From Clostridiales bacterium (GTDB taxonomy: Bacteria; Bacillota; Clostridia; TANB77; CAG-508), in contig DNVW01000005.1 in the NCBI GenBank assembly GCA_003507395.1, positions 1 to 37,186 on the forward strand: a stretch of 37,186 nt of DNA, read 5' to 3'. This document shows, piece by piece, positions 26,477-33,187 of this stretch. The notes below the pieces were generated by a model. That model was not told the origin of the DNA and made no database searches. It was given only the letters and a program-made list of their open reading frames with translations. Position 1 is the first letter of the stretch, and each line of letters opens with the position of its first letter. The translations under genes were made by a program, and so were the position numbers.

Positions 26477-28036
26477 TTAGATTCTAGGTATTTTAGGATA
26501 TATATGTAATTCAAAATTAGTTTGATCTGAATTTTTTTTTATAGCTTTTTCTGTTTTTAAGTAACTGACTTTTTCAAATATGCTCTTTAGTAAAATATTT
26601 TTATCTTCTGCTGTTTCTAATTTATCATATAAATCAATAATATTTTCTAATTTAGGTATAATAGTTTCTTTTTGAGTTTGTATTTCATCATTTTTTTGTA
26701 ATAGTGAATTATATTCTTTTATTTTACTTTCTAAATTTTGAATATTATCTTTTATAGCTTTCGAACGTTCTATAAATTCCTCTTTACTATAAATTCCATT
26801 TTCTAAAAAGTCATAGATTTTATTAAGTTTTGTATTCTCTTTTTCTAATTCTTTTTTTGTTGCTGCAATAGACTTTTCAATTAGTTTATTATTATCTGAA
26901 TTAGAATTATTTTTAATGTCATAATCCACTTTGTGATTCTCAAGCCATATTTTTAATGCATCAATTATTTTATTTTCTACAATATAAAGTTTAGAACTTA
27001 TATTATCACATTTAGAATTAGAACACATAAGAGTAGCAGGCTTGTCAGCTTTGGTATAAGGTCTTCTTTGCATAGGCTTACCACATTTTTCACAAAAGAC
27101 TAATCCTACTAATGGATTTTGAATAACATTGTTATGTTTTACTTTTGGAGTATTTTGTTTTCTTTTTTCTTGAACTAAATTCCAAGTTTTATTATCAATA
27201 ATAGGTTCATGTAATCCATCATAAATTAAATACTCTTGATTACGTGGTCTTGAAATTATAATATGTCCATTTTTAGTTTTCTTTTTTTGTTTCCTTCTAT
27301 TCCAAACAATTTTACCAATATATGTAGGATTAGAAAGAATATCTTTTACAGAAGAAATAGTCCACTCATCAGAAATTCTAGGTTTTAAATTCATATCATT
27401 TAACTTTTTTGTAACTGAATTTATAGTATTATTTTCAAAAGTATATAATCTAAAAATTTCTTTAATTATAGGAGCTTCATCTCGATTTATAGATAATGTG
27501 TAGCCTTTTGAATCTTTTAGTTTGACTCTATCATATCCAAAAGGGGCAATGTTGCCAACGAACTTACCTTCTGAAACAGAAATTTCACGACCTCTTTGCA
27601 GACGCCTATTTATTGTCTTATATTCTCTTCTAGACATAAATAAGCCAAACTCAAAATATTCTTCATCAAATTCATTATCTGGATCATAAGTTTTAACAGG
27701 TGTAATAATTTTTGTATGAGAATATTTAAAAGCTTTTGAAACCCTACCTTGATCAGCAGTATCACCACGAGCAAGTCTCTCTACTTCAACAACTAAAATG
27801 CCAGTCCATTTTTCATTTTCAACATCTTTAAGAAGTTTTTGCATTTCTTTTCTTTCGCTAATAGTTTCACCACTTACAACTTCTCTATAAATTTTAGAAA
27901 TATGTAGATTTCTCTTTTCAGCTAGAGTAGTTAAAATCTTTTCATGTCTTGCTAAAGTTTCGCCTTCACCATATTTTTCAGATTCTATATCTTCTCTTGA
28001 TTTCCTTAAATATATTGCATATGTGCCACTTTGCAC
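26477..28036 (-). CDS. large serine recombinase (element integrase/excisionase)
   Basis: A site-specific recombinase that integrates and, with a directionality factor, excises the element. It is about 519 aa from the GTG at 28036. The N-terminal resolvase domain (about 8-145) carries the nucleophile Ser in YLRKSRED, the helix motif VVEVERLARG and RLQRGREISVSEG. A recombinase domain (about 165-290: FVGNIAPFGYD, SSVKDILSNPTYIGKIVWNR), a zinc ribbon (FCEKCGK and MCSNSKC, about 325-360) and a coiled coil (about 390-470) follow, as in SpoIVCA/CisA and SprA. In the frame, an ATG exists at 28051, but AAAGGAGG lies downstream of it, 4 nt before the GTG, so the GTG is the likely start. It lies about 1.3 kb from the right junction and is read toward the interior of the element. 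Confidence 0.93.
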   Translation of the reverse strand: MQSGTYAIYLRKSREDIESEKYGEGETLARHEKILTTLAEKRNLHISKIYREVVSGETISERKEMQKLLKDVENEKWTGILVVEVERLARGDTADQGRVSKAFKYSHTKIITPVKTYDPDNEFDEEYFEFGLFMSRREYKTINRRLQRGREISVSEGKFVGNIAPFGYDRVKLKDSKGYTLSINRDEAPIIKEIFRLYTFENNTINSVTKKLNDMNLKPRISDEWTISSVKDILSNPTYIGKIVWNRRKQKKKTKNGHIIISRPRNQEYLIYDGLHEPIIDNKTWNLVQEKRKQNTPKVKHNNVIQNPLVGLVFCEKCGKPMQRRPYTKADKPATLMCSNSKCDNISSKLYIVENKIIDALKIWLENHKVDYDIKNNSNSDNNKLIEKSIAATKKELEKENTKLNKIYDFLENGIYSKEEFIERSKAIKDNIQNLESKIKEYNSLLQKNDEIQTQKETIIPKLENIIDLYDKLETAEDKNILLKSIFEKVSYLKTEKAIKKNSDQTNFELHIYPKIPRI

Positions 28037-28076
28037 ATTTCCTCCTTTCATTGTAACTTGTCTTTAACTTGTAAGC

Positions 28077-28105
28077 ATTATATATAAAATTTGGACAGAT
28101 TACAA
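28077..28105 (-). promoter_or_regulatory. proximal sigma-A-type promoter of the recombinase gene
   Basis: On the minus strand TTGTAA (28105-28100), a 17-nt spacer and TATAAT (28082-28077). The -35 overlaps the stop codon of the 45-aa ORF. This would allow recombinase synthesis without transcription of the small ORF. Confidence 0.5.
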
Positions 28106-28237
28106 TAAAAGAGATTTGTTTACTAAATTAATTATAATTTTATCTATATATTCTTTTTGAGTAGTAATATTTTCTACTATATAATCATCATAAAACTTTA
28201 TTTTTGTATTTTCTAAAGTGTATTCTTCTAATATCAT
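28100..28237 (-). CDS. 45-aa acidic small protein upstream of the recombinase; candidate directionality factor
   Basis: The minus strand reads ATG ATA TTA GAA GAA and on through 45 codons to TAA (28100-28102). The product starts MILEEYTLENTKIKFYDDYI and continues through an Ile/Lys-rich region ending NKSLLL. GAGGTGAT lies 3-5 nt before the ATG, a strong ribosome-binding site. It has no family match by eye. It lies 63 nt upstream of the recombinase start and shares its direction. Directionality factors of serine recombinases are small and very diverse; SprB of SPbeta is similar in size and sits near its recombinase. The role proposed here is therefore positional inference. Confidence 0.6.
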   Translation of the reverse strand: MILEEYTLENTKIKFYDDYIVENITTQKEYIDKIIINLVNKSLLL

Positions 28238-28270
28238 ATAATCACCTCATTTAACTTTATGAGAAAAGCA

Positions 28271-28302
28271 TAAAAAAATACCCAAGACAAACTTGTCTTG
28301 AG
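28271..28302 (-). terminator. leader terminator (possible attenuator) upstream of the 45-aa ORF
   Basis: On the minus strand CTCAAGACA/TGTCTTGGG forms a stem of about 9 bp with a 4-nt loop, then TATTTTTTTATG. It lies between the promoter at 28355-28328 and the small ORF, so transcripts started there meet it within about 20-50 nt. No gene on this strand lies upstream to need a terminator. Alternative pairings exist (AGCATA with TATGCT, GAGAAA with TTTCTC), which could support attenuation. Confidence 0.65.
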
Positions 28303-28327
28303 CAAATTTATATTTCTCTATGCTAAC

Positions 28328-28355
28328 ATTATATGATGGCGATTTATAAAATCAA
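28328..28355 (-). promoter_or_regulatory. distal sigma-A-type promoter of the small ORF/recombinase transcript
   Basis: Minus strand: TTGATT (28355-28350), a 16-nt spacer and TATAAT (28333-28328). The predicted start is near 28321, about 85 nt ahead of the small ORF. Confidence 0.55.
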
Positions 28356-28415
28356 TTCCCTTTTATTTCCCTTTATTCTAGATTTATGATATAATTTATA
28401 TGAGAGGTGATATTA

Positions 28416-29120
28416 ATGAAAAAACAAGAAATAAAAAATATATTAATGTCAATGAGAACTCAAGAAAATGATACATTAGTTAATAATTTGCTAGGAAAAA
28501 TAGATACTATGGATGAGAAATCACTTCAAACAGCTTTAGAAAAAGTTGGTAACAATGAAGAAGGTGTTAGAGAATTTTTTGAAAGCAAATTATCTGAAAG
28601 ACATCATAATCAAGGAGAAGAAAAATATCCAATCAATGATATGTTTACATATGGGATATCTGGAAGTTGCATTCATCTTCATTTACCTGGTGATTTACAT
28701 CAAATGTTATCCACAAAAGGACTTTCTGGAACAATGGATACTGTAAATCTACAATTACTAGATGCGATAGATAAAATAAAGCAATTAAGAGATAATGGAT
28801 TTTATAGATTCCAAGGAAAAGATAGTATATATATGATATCACCTATATTAATTGGAAGAGAAATGAAGTTTTTAGATAGTATGGATTTTCAAACACAGTC
28901 ATATAGAAAAAAAGACTTAAGTGATGAAAAATTTATACAAGAACATCCAGAAGCTAGATTGGCTACTCATATTTTCGGTAAAGATAGAAACGTAGGGACT
29001 GCATCAATTAGATTTGATACTATTTTTTCAAAAGAATGGCAAGAAAAAAAGAGAGAAAAAATTCAAGAATTTGCGAAAAAAGGTATTACTTTGCAAGAAA
29101 ACTCTCCAACTAAAGAATAA
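28416..29120 (+). CDS. uncharacterised protein at the right end of the element
   Basis: 234 aa. The N-terminal 65 residues are helical (MKKQEIKNILMSMRTQ, LQTALEKVGNNEEGVREFFE). The middle has SGSCIHLHLPGDLHQML and DAIDKIKQLRDNGFYRFQGK, and the C terminus is charged and helical. There is no signal peptide or membrane helix. I recognise no family. The ATG at 28416 has GAGAGGTGAT just upstream and an extended -10, TGATATAAT (28388-28395), so it is probably a single-gene transcript starting near 28402. Divergent from the recombinase unit, it lies between that unit and the right junction, a position often taken by excision or regulatory functions. Confidence 0.7.
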   Translation: MKKQEIKNILMSMRTQENDTLVNNLLGKIDTMDEKSLQTALEKVGNNEEGVREFFESKLSERHHNQGEEKYPINDMFTYGISGSCIHLHLPGDLHQMLSTKGLSGTMDTVNLQLLDAIDKIKQLRDNGFYRFQGKDSIYMISPILIGREMKFLDSMDFQTQSYRKKDLSDEKFIQEHPEARLATHIFGKDRNVGTASIRFDTIFSKEWQEKKREKIQEFAKKGITLQENSPTKE

Positions 29121-29122
29121 AT

Positions 29123-29224
29123 ATTAGGTTAGATATGAGCCTTTAGGATGCGAATCCTATAAACGAATATCCTATTGAGCATTAGGTTAGGAACGAGCCT
29201 TTAGTTTACTATAAACGAGTTTCC
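29123..29224. repeat. two tandem structured repeats with matching bulged stems
   Basis: Copy 1 (29123-29171) and copy 2 (29181-29224) both start ATTAGGTTAG and share GAGCCTTTAG and CTATAAACGA. Each can fold with an outer stem (GATAT/ATATC in copy 1; GGAAC/GTTTCC in copy 2), an internal loop GAGCC/CGA and an inner stem with one bulged T (TTTAGGAT/ATCCTATAAA; TTTAG/CTATAAA). The stem bases differ between copies but pairing is kept, suggesting selection for structure. No known RNA family was recognised. Confidence 0.5.
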
Positions 29225-29235
29225 AGAAAAATTAT

Positions 29236-29269
29236 GGGAGTACTAAAAAAGTATCACCTATATTTGTAT
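29236..29269 (+). terminator. terminator-like sequence, diverged copy of the one after cotJC
   Basis: GTACTAAAAAAGTATC here is identical to a 16-nt stretch at 29767-29782, and flanking bases (GGGA/GGAG before; CCTAT and GTAT after) also match. The pairing is imperfect in this copy. It may end transcription of the gene at 28416. Confidence 0.4.
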
Positions 29270-29317
29270 ACTATTAGCCAATAGTCATGATTTTTTTATA
29301 ATTGACAACATTGTGGT

Positions 29318-29327
29318 ACAGAAGAAT
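29318..29327 (+). repeat. right attachment-site core (attR)
   Basis: ACAGAAGAAT, identical to 15287-15296. On the left it is flanked by element sequence (ATTGTGGT) and on the right by cotJC coding sequence (TAGCTCACTTAG). Confidence 0.88.
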
Positions 29328-29755
29328 TAGCTCACTTAGAAATGGTTGGTAGTTTAGTTCATCAATTAACAGAAGGGGTATGCCCAGAAGAATTAGAAAA
29401 AGCAGGCTTAGGTGCATATTATACAGACCATGGGGTAGATGTATATCCTCAATCAGCTGCCGGAAATCCATGGACTGCAAGTTATATTGCTGCAAAAGGT
29501 GACCCGATTGCCAACCTTCAAGAGGACTTAGCAGCAGAACAAAAAGCTAGAGCAACTTATGAAAAATTAATAGATCTTTCTAAAGATGACCCTGCTGTTG
29601 TAGATGTACTTCGTTTCTTACGTCAAAGAGAAATTGTTCACTTTCAAAGATTTGGCGAAGCACTACGTGGAGTGCAAGATAAACTTGCTGAAAAGAAATT
29701 CTACATGGCAAGTTGTAATAAACAAATGTGTAACAGTAATGACAATTGCAATTAA
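29318..29755 (+). CDS. cotJC: cotJC 3' part: C-terminal two-thirds of spore-coat manganese catalase
   Basis: This frame continues the 5' part at 15101 from codon 63: TEELAHLEMVGSLVHQL, then the region around TDHGVDVYPQSAAGNPW, ANLQEDLAAEQKARATYEKL and RQREIVHFQRFGEAL, with a C-terminal Cys-rich tail (CNKQMCNSNDNC). In the joined numbering the remaining metal ligands are His68, Glu136 and His170 by comparison with Mn catalases. No ribosome-binding site or promoter precedes it, although an internal ATG at 29342 exists; alone it would lack Glu35 and Glu65. It is intact from the junction to the stop codon with no decay, which argues that the gene is still used after repair. Confidence 0.92.
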   Translation, partial: TEELAHLEMVGSLVHQLTEGVCPEELEKAGLGAYYTDHGVDVYPQSAAGNPWTASYIAAKGDPIANLQEDLAAEQKARATYEKLIDLSKDDPAVVDVLRFLRQREIVHFQRFGEALRGVQDKLAEKKFYMASCNKQMCNSNDNCN

Positions 29756-29761
29756 TCAATT

Positions 29762-29790
29762 AGGAGGTACTAAAAAAGTATCTCCTATTT
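29762..29790 (+). terminator. terminator after cotJC
   Basis: AGGAGGTACT (29762-29771) pairs with AGTATCTCCT (29777-29786) around AAAAA with one G-U pair, followed by ATTTT. It resembles the sequence at 29236-29269 inside the element. Confidence 0.7.
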
Positions 29791-29800
29791 TCGTATTGAG

Positions 29801-29833
29801 AAACCTTATGTTTATAAAATAAGCATAAGGTTT
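29801..29833 (+). terminator. second hairpin after cotJC
   Basis: AAACCTTATG (29801-29810) pairs with CATAAGGTTT (29824-29833), a 10-bp stem with a 13-nt loop and a short T-rich tail. It backs up the preceding terminator. Confidence 0.55.
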
Positions 29834-29945
29834 TGTATATGTTATTTTTTACATCAGTTAAGAAAAATATATAATTTTGTTAAAAACCTTTTTTCTGTGT
29901 TAAGAATTATGATATAATCGTATAAAATATAAAAAAGAGGAAAAT

Positions 29946-30827
29946 ATGGAAGAACTAAAACAATGTAAAATATGTCCACACAATTGCAATGTTAATAGAT
30001 TAAATGGAAAAATAGGAAGATGTAAATGTACAGACAAAATAAAAATTGCACTTGCTTCTGTACATAATTATGAAGAACCTTGCATATCGGGAATTAATGG
30101 CTCTGGAACAATATTTTTTTCTAATTGCAATATGAATTGCATATATTGCCAAAATTATGAAATAAGTCAATTAGGAAAAGGAAAAGAGATATCTATAAAA
30201 GAATTAGCAGATATTTTTATTAATCAACAGGAAAAAGGTGTAAATAATATTAATTTGGTTACACCTACTATGTATGCTTTTCAAATAATAGAGGCAATAA
30301 AGTTAGCAAAGAAAAATGGACTTATAATTCCAATTATATATAATACAAATGGATATGAAAAAATAGAGACATTAAAAGCGTTACAAGGATATATAGATGT
30401 ATATTTGCCAGATTTGAAATATTATTCTAACAAGCTTTCCATTAAATATTCGAAAGTAAATAATTATTTTAGTGTAGCAACAGAAGCAATAAAGGAAATG
30501 TACAGACAAGTTGGAACACCAAAATTCAATGAAGACGGAATAATGCAAAGAGGTATAATTATAAGACATTTAGTTTTACCAAATCATATACAAAATAGTA
30601 AAAACATATTAAAATGGATTAAAGAAAATATGCCACAAGATGTTTATGTTAGTATAATGGCTCAATATTTTCCTACATATAAAGCAAAAGAAGATGAACT
30701 ATTAAATAGGAAGCTTACTAAAAAAGAATATAAGGAAATAGAAAAATTTTTATATACTTTAGATTTAAAAAATGGTTACATACAAGAACTAGGAGAGCAT
30801 GAAGAGGAATATGTTCCAGATTTTTAA
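29946..30827 (+). CDS. radical SAM protein, PflA-like
   Basis: 293 aa. The radical SAM cluster motif CNMNCIYC (about 57-64) is CxxxCxxC, placed after GSGTIFFSN, and an N-terminal CKICPHNCNVNR with further Cys (CKC) precedes it. This layout is that of the uncharacterised pyruvate-formate-lyase-activase-like family. It continues with LVTPTMYAFQIIEAIKLAKK, TNGYEKIETL and DVYLPDLKYY. Such proteins use S-adenosylmethionine and a [4Fe-4S] cluster to make a radical; the target here is unknown. AAAGAGG precedes the ATG. It stands alone between terminators and the thyX-like gene. Confidence 0.85.
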   Translation: MEELKQCKICPHNCNVNRLNGKIGRCKCTDKIKIALASVHNYEEPCISGINGSGTIFFSNCNMNCIYCQNYEISQLGKGKEISIKELADIFINQQEKGVNNINLVTPTMYAFQIIEAIKLAKKNGLIIPIIYNTNGYEKIETLKALQGYIDVYLPDLKYYSNKLSIKYSKVNNYFSVATEAIKEMYRQVGTPKFNEDGIMQRGIIIRHLVLPNHIQNSKNILKWIKENMPQDVYVSIMAQYFPTYKAKEDELLNRKLTKKEYKEIEKFLYTLDLKNGYIQELGEHEEEYVPDF

Positions 30828-30918
30828 ATTTAGAATTAATTCTATAAAAGAAAAATTGATTAAATATTATATATGTGATATTATGGCAATATAAAATTAG
30901 TAATAGGAGATAAATAAG

Positions 30919-32112
30919 ATGAAAAAGAAAGTATTAGCTTCAACAAAAATAGGATATGAATTACCAATTGAACAAGCAATAGAATTTTCAGGATTAGAAG
31001 CGGGCATGTGCTATATGCCAGAGAATGTAGATACTCTATTAGCGGAAGATAAAGAAAAAACATTAAAAAGAGCAAATGGAACAATGGTATCAGGGCATCA
31101 TAGTGTATTTGGACATGTGAAATATAATTTTGTATTTGAAGAAATTCCTAAAATTTTAGCAATGGTATTAAACAATGAAAAAGTATATGATACTTCTGAA
31201 AAATCAGCGAGATACACAAAAATGAAAGCTTCAGAAGAGGAAAAAGCCTTATATGAAAAATGGATAGAAATATACTCAAATGAAATAAATAAAATATATC
31301 CTGCAGTAAAAAAAGATGGAAAAACAGAAGAGCAAATAGAAAAAGAAATTAAAAGCAGAAACATAGCAATTAAGAAAAAAGCTCAAGAAAATGCCAGATA
31401 TTTAATATCTGTATTTACTCCAGCAACGACAATGGGACATACTATAGATATTAGACAATTTAGTTATATTCTGCATTGGATGGATACGTTTTGTAAAAAT
31501 GCTGAAAATACAAAATTTAATAAATTATTAAAGCCAGTATTTGAAGAATTTGAAGAAATGTGTAAACAATATAAAATAGAAAAAATAAATACAGATGTAA
31601 AGCAACGTACATTATCTTTATTTGCAAATAGAGAGAGAGAAGAAGAATGGGGAGAAAATTATTCTACAAATTATTTAGCAAGTTTTGCAGAAGTAGCACA
31701 GGCACAGAGACATAGAACTATATATTATGAAATTACATTATTAGAAGAGCCACAATACTATGTTCCACTAATTATAAAAGGAACAAAGCTAGAAGAAGAA
31801 TGGCTAAAAGATATATTATCATTAGCAGATAGATTCCCACAGGGAATGCTTGTAAAAGTAAACGAAAGAGGGACAGTAGAAAATTTTATATTGAAATGCA
31901 AAGAACGATTATGTGGAGAGGCACAACTAGAAATAGAATTACAAACTAATGAAACATTACAAAAATATTTAAACAATACAAAAGAAAATAAACCAGCAAT
32001 ATACAATTATTTATTGCCATATTCAAAAGGAGTAAGATGTACTTTCCCAGAATTTAAATGTACTAAACCATGTATGTGGGGAGCAAAGAATGCTTTAGAT
32101 AGGATATATTAA
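30919..32112 (+). CDS. ThyX-like FAD-dependent thymidylate synthase family protein
   Basis: 397 aa. The N-terminal half has the ThyX-like MVSGHHSVFGHVKYNFVFE (about 56-74) and SARYTKM, while QRHRTIYYEITL (about 265) holds the RHR of the ThyX motif. The protein is longer than usual (about 220-250 aa) and seems to carry two related halves, with the classic RHRxxS present in the second only. ThyX makes dTMP from dUMP with methylenetetrahydrofolate and FAD. The C-terminal KGVRCTFPEFKCTKPCMWG is Cys-rich. TAGGAGA precedes the ATG. Function in dTMP synthesis is likely but not certain for this divergent form. Confidence 0.72.
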   Translation: MKKKVLASTKIGYELPIEQAIEFSGLEAGMCYMPENVDTLLAEDKEKTLKRANGTMVSGHHSVFGHVKYNFVFEEIPKILAMVLNNEKVYDTSEKSARYTKMKASEEEKALYEKWIEIYSNEINKIYPAVKKDGKTEEQIEKEIKSRNIAIKKKAQENARYLISVFTPATTMGHTIDIRQFSYILHWMDTFCKNAENTKFNKLLKPVFEEFEEMCKQYKIEKINTDVKQRTLSLFANREREEEWGENYSTNYLASFAEVAQAQRHRTIYYEITLLEEPQYYVPLIIKGTKLEEEWLKDILSLADRFPQGMLVKVNERGTVENFILKCKERLCGEAQLEIELQTNETLQKYLNNTKENKPAIYNYLLPYSKGVRCTFPEFKCTKPCMWGAKNALDRIY

Positions 32113-32172
32113 TTAATAAATTGTATTGCCTCATTATTATCTAATCTGAACTTATGTTGCTATTTTAACGTT

Positions 32173-32225
32173 GCTCACTTGTATAATAAGTCAGTTTAAA
32201 CATTGACTTATTATACGAGGTAAGC
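32173..32225. repeat. long imperfect hairpin between convergent genes
   Basis: GTATAATAAGTCA (32181-32193) pairs perfectly with TGACTTATTATAC (32204-32216); the stem extends with mismatches to GCT...AGC at 32173-32225. The loop contains the palindrome GTTTAAAC. There is no T-run, so it is an unusual terminator at best. Confidence 0.5.
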
Positions 32226-32249
32226 ATTAAATATCTCTTTAAATAATTT

Positions 32250-32945
32250 TTAGAACTTGAAATTTTCAAGTAATTTTTCATATCTTTCATAATCAGGACA
32301 ATATTTTTCAATCATTTTCCAAAAACCCTTACTATGGATTTTATATTTTAAGTGACAGAATTCATGAATTACTAAATAATCTATTATATCCTGACCATAT
32401 GCAGCAATAGTAGGATTAAATGTTATACATTTGGTCTCAAAAGAAAATGTTGCTAAATTATTACCTAATTCTTTTACACAATAATCTTCAGGGGCAATAC
32501 CTAATAATAATCTGGCTTTTTCCATAGCTCTTTCTAGTTCATTATTACAAACTTTGAAATATATTTTTTCCATTAATATCTGTAAAATTTTAGAATCTTC
32601 TATTTTTTTGTATTTTGTAGGTAAAATAACTTCAACTTTTCCATTTTCTAAATTAATAGTAGGAGCTACAGAGTTTTTATAAAATACACAAACAGGATAT
32701 TCATTTCCTAATAAACTAATTACACCTTTATTAGAATATATATATTGATTCTGATTATATTTTTCGATTTTGGAGATAATCCATTGTTTCTTTTCATTAA
32801 TTACTTCTTGAATATGTTTTTTTGAAACATACCAAGGTGCATTAACCACAACCTCGTTACCATCAACGCAAATGCACAAAGCACCAGACACAGCTTTGTT
32901 TACGGTATATGGAATTACATCATTTTTAAATTTCAAAATATTCAT
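32250..32945 (-). CDS. YgjP/SprT-type zinc metallopeptidase (DUF45)
   Basis: 231 aa from the ATG at 32945. The C-terminal YLVIHEFCHLKYKIHSKGFW holds HExxH (HEFCH) and the third ligand His downstream, as in the YgjP-like M48 family (PF01863). The N-terminal ~100 residues form the usual beta-rich domain (VNAPWYVSKKHIQEVINEKK). The longer frame to 33005 lacks a ribosome-binding site, whereas TTGGAGG lies just before the 32945 start. These peptidases are found near restriction or stress genes, but their role is poorly known. The promoter has repeated TTGTTCG sites. Confidence 0.83.
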   Translation of the reverse strand: MNILKFKNDVIPYTVNKAVSGALCICVDGNEVVVNAPWYVSKKHIQEVINEKKQWIISKIEKYNQNQYIYSNKGVISLLGNEYPVCVFYKNSVAPTINLENGKVEVILPTKYKKIEDSKILQILMEKIYFKVCNNELERAMEKARLLLGIAPEDYCVKELGNNLATFSFETKCITFNPTIAAYGQDIIDYLVIHEFCHLKYKIHSKGFWKMIEKYCPDYERYEKLLENFKF

Positions 32946-32968
32946 AAAAATTACCTCCAAATGAAACG

Positions 32969-33048
32969 ATGTTCTTAAAAACTTTGTTCGATTATGATTA
33001 TACAAAATATTGTTCGCATTGTCAATACTTTTTTAAAAAATTTGTTCA
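32969..33048 (-). promoter_or_regulatory. consensus promoter with repeated operator-like TTGTTC(G/A) sites
   Basis: Minus strand: TTGACA (33025-33020), 17 nt, TATAAT (33002-32997), a perfect vegetative promoter for the metallopeptidase gene. On the plus strand TTGTTCG occurs at 32984-32990 and 33010-33016, TTGTTCA at 33042-33048, and ATGTTCT at 32969-32975. One site lies in the spacer and one at the transcription start, as expected of a repressor. The copies are direct repeats, unlike the inverted LexA box. Confidence 0.55.
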
Positions 33049-33126
33049 CATTTTTTGAATGAGTATGAAGAACGGACTTATGTAGAGCATGTATACTACA
33101 AAAGCCAGTTTTTTTAGTAAAAGTAT

Positions 33127-33160
33127 TGACAAAACATAAAAAATAGTGTAAAGTATAATA
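33127..33160 (+). promoter_or_regulatory. promoter of the ylxM-ffh-rplS operon
   Basis: TTGACA (33127-33132) is followed after 17 nt by TAAAGT (33150-33155) or after 22 nt by the better TATAAT (33155-33160). The start of the operon lies about 25 nt on. Confidence 0.55.
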
Positions 33161-33187
33161 GCATTACAAATTAAGGAAGTGATTAGT

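Larger units (their letters stand above)
15287..29327. mobile_element. cotJC-intervening serine-recombinase element (14,031 bp)
   Basis: The element lies between two direct copies of ACAGAAGAAT inside cotJC. Removing one copy plus everything between (14,031 bp) restores the cotJC frame exactly. It encodes a large serine recombinase (26477-28036, minus strand), as do the known sporulation-gene interrupters skin (sigK) and SPbeta (spsM). The reconstructed circle junction (attP) is a long imperfect inverted repeat centred on the core. Cargo: two sensor-kinase-type genes, a response regulator, an Ig-like surface protein, an SPFH/zinc-ribbon membrane operon, and two uncharacterised genes near the right end. 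No phage structural, replication or conjugation genes were recognised, so it is not an obvious prophage or conjugative element. What is seen: split gene, repeats, recombinase. What is inferred: programmed excision in the mother cell. Confidence 0.88.

Noticed and set aside
28034..28051. ATG at 28051 as the recombinase start
   Set aside because: No ribosome-binding site lies before it. AAAGGAGG lies between it and the GTG at 28036, so the GTG is preferred.
15287..29327. Element as a prophage or conjugative element
   Set aside because: No capsid, tail, portal, terminase, lysis, relaxase or type IV secretion gene was seen. The SPFH family's 'virion core protein' label is historical and not evidence of a phage.
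32969..33048. LexA (SOS) boxes at the metallopeptidase promoter
   Set aside because: The Firmicutes LexA box is an inverted CGAAC-N4-GTTCG. Here the copies are direct repeats with no close inverted partner.
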